Shown: piece after piece, positions 60,138 through 64,000 of the stretch | Position numbering within the stretch: the stretch's first letter is position 1 | Layout: every line of letters starts with the position of its first letter | Made by a program: the position numbers and the translations under genes | Assembly (NCBI RefSeq): GCF_046557915.1 | Contig: NZ_JBHEBG010000001.1 | Span: forward strand, 1,674,001 to 1,738,000 | Source of the DNA: JBHEBG01 sp046557915 | GTDB taxonomy: Bacteria; Bacteroidota; Bacteroidia; Flavobacteriales; Flavobacteriaceae | Direction of reading: 5' to 3' | Length of the DNA: 64,000 nucleotides | The notes under the pieces: model-generated | Seen by the model: the letters and a program-made list of their open reading frames with translations, nothing else | What the model was told of the DNA's origin: nothing | Database searches by the model: none

Positions 60138-60154
60138 CCTGAACTAGTTTCAGG
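60138..60154. repeat. REP-like palindrome in the metK leader
   Basis: CCTGAACTAGTTTCAGG, an almost perfect palindrome, 17 bp, in the 314-bp gap between dNK and metK. A related GTTCGTCTCAGGATTG follows at 60172. Otherwise this gap holds only the promoter. Confidence 0.5.
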
Positions 60155-60256
60155 ACGAAAATGCTAAAACAGTTCGTCTCAGGATTGTTTCAAAATCCGA
60201 GAGCTATTTTCACATGATCTTGCAATCCTACCCTTTTCAAACTAAATAGAATTAGA

Positions 60257-61513
60257 ATGGCATATTTATTTACCTCAGAGTCAGTTAGTGAAGGACATCC
60301 AGACAAAATAGCTGACCAAATCAGTGATGCATTGCTAGATAACTTTTTGGCCTTTGACCCAGAAAGTAAAGTTGCTTGCGAAACTTTGGTCACCACAGGA
60401 CAAGTAGTACTTGCCGGTGAGGTTAAGAGTGGTACCTACTTGGATGTGCAATCTATTAGCCGTGAGGTAATTAACAAAATTGGATATACAAAGGGCGAAT
60501 ATCAGTTCAGCGGAGATTCTTGCGGTGTTATTTCATTGATCCACGAACAATCACAAGACATAAACCAAGGAGTAGATAGGGGGTCCAAAGAAGAACAAGG
60601 TGCAGGTGATCAGGGTATGATGTTCGGATATGCCACCAAAGAGACAGAAAATTATATGCCTTTGGCCTTGGATATTTCTCATAAAATACTGCAAGTAATG
60701 GCAGATTTAAGACGAGAGAATACTGTCGTTAGTTATTTACGACCCGATGCCAAGGCACAAGTAACCATTGAATATTCGGATACCAACGTGCCACAACGTA
60801 TAGATACCATTGTGGTTTCTACCCAGCACGATGCTTTTGACAGCGATGATGATAAAATGCTGGCAAAAATTAAACAGGATGTGATCCAAGTTCTAATGCC
60901 AAAAGTAATTGCACAGTTTCCACAGCATGTGCAGGATCTTTTCAATGATAAAATTACGTACCATATAAACCCAACTGGGAAGTTTGTAATAGGTGGCCCG
61001 CATGGAGATACAGGATTAACAGGTAGAAAAATCATCGTTGATACTTACGGAGGCAAAGGAGCACATGGTGGTGGCGCTTTTAGCGGGAAAGACCCCAGTA
61101 AGGTAGATCGTAGCGCTGCCTATGCTGCGAGACATGCGGCTAAGAATTTGGTGGCTGCCGGAGTTGCCGATGAAATTTTGGTACAGGTTAGTTACGCTAT
61201 TGGGGTGGTAGAACCTACATCTATCTTTGTAGATACCTATGGTACTGCTAAAGTGGGCTTGTCCGATGGAGAGATTGCGGATAAGACCGCGAAACTCTTT
61301 GATATGAGACCCTTTGCGATTGAAGATAGACTGAAATTGAGGAACCCAATTTATTATGAATCAGCTGCCTATGGACATATGGGCAAAGAACCCAGAACAG
61401 TTGTCAAGGTTTTTGAGTCTCCTTACAATGGCAAGGTGGAAAAAGAGGTAGAACTGTTTACCTGGGAAAAATTGGATGCCTTGGACAAAGTGAAATCCGA
61501 GTTTAATTTGTAA
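60257..61513 (+). CDS. metK: S-adenosylmethionine synthase
   Basis: 418 residues. Makes SAM from methionine and ATP. FTSESVSEGHPDKIADQISDALLD (about 5-28), GAGDQGMMFGYA (about 116-127), and GRKIIVDTYGGKGAHGGGAFSGKDPSKVDRSAAY (about 256-289) match the family. Followed downstream by a SAM-I riboswitch that controls metY, so product and sensor are neighbours, though the riboswitch is not upstream of metK itself. Confidence 0.97.
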   Translation: MAYLFTSESVSEGHPDKIADQISDALLDNFLAFDPESKVACETLVTTGQVVLAGEVKSGTYLDVQSISREVINKIGYTKGEYQFSGDSCGVISLIHEQSQDINQGVDRGSKEEQGAGDQGMMFGYATKETENYMPLALDISHKILQVMADLRRENTVVSYLRPDAKAQVTIEYSDTNVPQRIDTIVVSTQHDAFDSDDDKMLAKIKQDVIQVLMPKVIAQFPQHVQDLFNDKITYHINPTGKFVIGGPHGDTGLTGRKIIVDTYGGKGAHGGGAFSGKDPSKVDRSAAYAARHAAKNLVAAGVADEILVQVSYAIGVVEPTSIFVDTYGTAKVGLSDGEIADKTAKLFDMRPFAIEDRLKLRNPIYYESAAYGHMGKEPRTVVKVFESPYNGKVEKEVELFTWEKLDALDKVKSEFNL

Positions 61514-61552
61514 TTTTTTCAAAAAGATTAGGATATTAAAATTATCCGTACT

Positions 61553-61560
61553 TATATTTG
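61553..61560 (+). promoter_or_regulatory. TAnnTTTG -7 element before the SAM riboswitch
   Basis: TATATTTG, about 30 bp upstream of the aptamer. Confidence 0.5.
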
Positions 61561-61590
61561 TAGTTCCAAAGTTCAAACACGTATTGAATA

Positions 61591-61697
61591 GTTATCAAGA
61601 AAGGTGGAGGGAATAGACCCATTGAAGCCTTAGCAACCCTTTGTCCCTAAATACGAAGAAGGTGCTAAATTCTATTCGCTATATGCGAAGAGATAAC
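61591..61697 (+). promoter_or_regulatory. SAM-I (S-box) riboswitch
   Basis: GTTATC (61591) closes with GATAAC (61692) as P1. In between come AAGAAAGGTGGAGGGAATAG, CC..GAAGCCTTAGCAACC, and AAGGTGCTAAATTC, the conserved core of the S-box aptamer in the right order. It binds S-adenosylmethionine. It lies 115 bp upstream of metY; a weak GGTAG-TTTTTT segment at about 61714-61726 may be part of the expression platform. Confidence 0.88.
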
Positions 61698-61811
61698 ACC
61701 AATTAATTACCTCGGTAGTTTTTTCATTTCTTTTTAACTTTTTGATTTTCACCAATTGCAACGTCCGCAATTGATGGTTTGGCTTTTTAATAATTTAAAA
61801 AACTAAAAATC

Positions 61812-63089
61812 ATGAGTGAGCAAAAATTTTCTACCAATGCCCTACACGCCGGACACGATACTACGGTAAACGGCGGAACAAGAGCGGTGCCGATCTATCA
61901 AAGCACGGCCTATGTTTTTAACAATTCCGATCATGCGGCTAACCTATTTTCCCTCGCGGAATTTGGAAATATCTATACGCGGATAAATAATCCTACCAAC
62001 GATATTTTGGAACAGCGCCTTGCCGCTTTGGAAGGCGGAATTGCAGCTATTGTTACCGCATCGGGTACAGCAGCTACCACAACGGCACTTTTGGTGCTTT
62101 TAAAGGCTGGTGATCATATAGTAGCTTCTAACAGCTTGTATGGCGGAACATATAATTTGCTTGATGTAACCCTTCCTAGACTAGGTATCACCACAACCTT
62201 TGTAGATCCTACGGATGCCAGTAATTTTGGAAAAGCAGTTAAGGAAAATACCAGGGCCATCTTTGTGGAGGCACTAGGAAATCCGAAATTGGACGTTTTA
62301 GATCTAAAAGCAATCTCATCCGAGGCAAAAGCCGCCAAGATTCCTTTCATTGTGGATAACACCGTTCCCACACCCGCATTGCTGAACCCAATAGAACATG
62401 GGGCCAATATTGTAATCCATTCCTTAACCAAATATATTAACGGAAACGGTACGGCTTTGGGAGGTGCAATAATAGATGCAGGAACCTTTGATTGGGCAAA
62501 TGGCAATTTTCCAGAGTTTACGGAACCCTCTGCCGGATATCACGGATTGGTATATCATGAAGCTTTAGGAGCGGCCGCTTTCATAGCAAAAGCACGCATA
62601 GAAGGGCTGCGCGATTTTGGAGGGGCTTTGAGTCCTTTTAATGCATTTCAGATTATCCAAGGATTGGAAACCTTGGAAGTAAGAATTAAAAAACATAGCG
62701 AAAATGCATTGAACCTTGCAAAATGGTTACAAACAAGAGATGAGGTAACATGGGTAAATTATCCCGGGTTGGAAACCAGTAAGTATAACGCCTTGGCCAA
62801 GGAATATCTACCAGGAGGGCAAAGCGGACTTGTAACGTTTGGAGTGAAGGGCGGTTTTGAATCTGCCAAGAAAATTGCCGACGAAACCAAATTGTTCTCA
62901 CTGTTGGCCAATATTGGCGATACTAAATCCCTGATTATACATCCTGCCAGTACAACCCATCAGCAGTTAGACGAAGCGGCACAAGAGTCCACCGGGGTAA
63001 CCCAAGATTTGATTCGTTTATCTGTAGGATTGGAAAACTTAGACGATTTAAAAGCCGATTTAGAACAGGCGTTTGCGACTATTGGCTAG
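61812..63089 (+). CDS. metY: O-acetylhomoserine sulfhydrylase / aminocarboxypropyltransferase
   Basis: 425 residues. PLP enzyme that makes homocysteine from O-acetylhomoserine and sulfide. GGTRAVPIYQSTAYVF (about 22-37), YTRINNPTNDILEQRLAALEGG (about 56-77), the PLP-binding Lys in HSLTKYINGNGTALGG (about 198-213) and ILHPASTTHQQ-like IIHPASTTHQQL near 376. Controlled by the SAM riboswitch; metX, which makes its substrate, follows. Confidence 0.92.
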   Translation: MSEQKFSTNALHAGHDTTVNGGTRAVPIYQSTAYVFNNSDHAANLFSLAEFGNIYTRINNPTNDILEQRLAALEGGIAAIVTASGTAATTTALLVLLKAGDHIVASNSLYGGTYNLLDVTLPRLGITTTFVDPTDASNFGKAVKENTRAIFVEALGNPKLDVLDLKAISSEAKAAKIPFIVDNTVPTPALLNPIEHGANIVIHSLTKYINGNGTALGGAIIDAGTFDWANGNFPEFTEPSAGYHGLVYHEALGAAAFIAKARIEGLRDFGGALSPFNAFQIIQGLETLEVRIKKHSENALNLAKWLQTRDEVTWVNYPGLETSKYNALAKEYLPGGQSGLVTFGVKGGFESAKKIADETKLFSLLANIGDTKSLIIHPASTTHQQLDEAAQESTGVTQDLIRLSVGLENLDDLKADLEQAFATIG

Positions 63090-63199
63090 ACCGTTTCATG
63101 GATTATTAACTCGTAGCCAAAGACTAATTTATCCCAAGGAGTTTATAGAACACATGCTTTCTAAGAACTTCTTGGGATTCAGAATCAAATTGCACAAAA

Positions 63200-64000
63200 A
63201 TGCCCAATAAATTGCACCAGATAGAAATAGGAGACTATACCACAATTAGCGGAGCTACCGGAGATATCTCATTATCTTATCAACTTTTTGGTAAGCCATT
63301 GCATACAGCACCCGTAGTTTTGGTAAACCATGCACTTACCGGAAATTCCAATGTTACCGGAGCAGATGGTTGGTGGTCCGCACTAATTGGGGATGGAAAA
63401 TGTATCGACACTAAAAAATATACGGTACTTGCCTTCAATATTCCCGGGAATGGATACGATGGTTTCGTTATTGAGAACTATAAGGACTATGTTTCGCAAG
63501 ATATTGCCAAGATTTTTTTATTGGGGCTAAGTGAATTGAAGATCCACAAACTCTACGCGGTTATCGGGGGGTCTTTAGGCGGTGGTATTGCGTGGGAATT
63601 GGCCGCTTTGGCCCCCAATTTGATAACCCATCTAATTCCGGTTGCTTCCGATTGGAAATCTACCGATTGGCTGATAGCCAATTGTCAAATTCAAGAACAA
63701 TTCTTAATCAATTCCAAACAACCGGTACACGACGCCCGTATGCATGCCATGCTTTGTTATCGTACCCCGGAGTCCTTCAAGGAGCGCTTCAAAAGAAGTA
63801 CCAATGAAGAACTGCAGGTATTCAATGTTGAGAGTTGGCTACTGCATCATGGGGAAAAACTACAAGAACGCTTTCAGCTATCGGCCTATAAATTAATGAA
63901 TCAATTACTTAAAACTATAGACGTAACCCGAAACGGTGAAGAAGCGTTTATTAACCTACAACAGAGTAATACAAACATCCATATTGTTGGCGTGGATTCG
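63200..64000 (+). CDS. metX: homoserine O-acetyltransferase (3' end cut by window)
   Basis: 267 codons are visible from the ATG at 63200 and run off the right edge. Alpha/beta hydrolase fold: HALTGNSNVTGADGWW oxyanion region (about 44-59), NIPGNGYDG, nucleophile elbow IGGSLGGGIAWELAAL with Ser near 121-123. Together with metY and the riboswitch it forms the first two steps from homoserine to homocysteine. Confidence 0.88.
   Translation, partial: MPNKLHQIEIGDYTTISGATGDISLSYQLFGKPLHTAPVVLVNHALTGNSNVTGADGWWSALIGDGKCIDTKKYTVLAFNIPGNGYDGFVIENYKDYVSQDIAKIFLLGLSELKIHKLYAVIGGSLGGGIAWELAALAPNLITHLIPVASDWKSTDWLIANCQIQEQFLINSKQPVHDARMHAMLCYRTPESFKERFKRSTNEELQVFNVESWLLHHGEKLQERFQLSAYKLMNQLLKTIDVTRNGEEAFINLQQSNTNIHIVGVDS

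Overview
The window looks like a chromosome segment of a marine-type Flavobacteriaceae (Bacteroidota). The evidence is the gene content (PorG/DUF6089, DUF5686, duplicated OmpH/Skp, a HPPK-deoxynucleoside kinase fusion, LES-type lipoproteins), several TAnnTTTG promoter -7 elements of the Bacteroidota type, few Shine-Dalgarno sequences, and AT-rich DNA. No database search was possible; family names come from recognised motifs and gene order.

Region 1, 1-13180: an accessory gene-cassette array. Twelve structured intergenic sites of about 125-195 bp alternate with one (once two) small genes, nearly all on the minus strand. Each site is a long imperfect hairpin bounded by AACGGT on the left and TTGTTR on the right. 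The sequences flanking an individual gene are complementary to each other and specific to that gene, as in integron cassettes, where the first bases of a cassette pair with the R'' end of its own attC. No integrase is in the window and the array continues past the left edge. Cargo: a GH43-like glycosidase lipoprotein, an esterase, an amidohydrolase, an Mrr-type nuclease and several secreted or hypothetical proteins. One gene (2617-3645) is reversed and one cassette (1044-1382) holds no intact gene.

Region 2, 13305-13712: tRNA-Gly(GCC) and tRNA-Leu(TAA) with a terminator, plus two 87-bp tandem units derived from the 5' part of tRNA-Gly and carrying a palindrome that also occurs inside cassette sites.

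Region 3, 13836-34159: core genes: mutS, a SpoU/TrmH methyltransferase, folK-dNK, sppA, a queuosine-precursor transporter, an AsmA-like protein, DUF2797, a GH3 protein, tig-clpP-clpX, a surface SGNH lipoprotein, an alpha/beta hydrolase and pdxJ.

Region 4, 34253-42425: an envelope cluster on the plus strand: CBS protein, nadK, porG-like, uppS, bamA, two ompH/skp genes and murI.

Region 5, 42410-53581: folA, a 2TM protein, a class V PLP enzyme, a CBM48-like protein, a thiol-histidine operon (egtB-egtD-DUF427), thyA, nupC, a bifunctional-nuclease-like gene, etfBA and pdhB. A perfect 24-bp palindrome upstream of etfB is partly repeated upstream of the SGNH lipoprotein gene and may mark a small lipid-oxidation regulon.

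Region 6, 53748-64000: a DUF5686 protein, soluble (ppa) and membrane (hppA) pyrophosphatases, a second deoxynucleoside kinase, metK, and a SAM-I riboswitch leading into metY and a metX cut by the window end.
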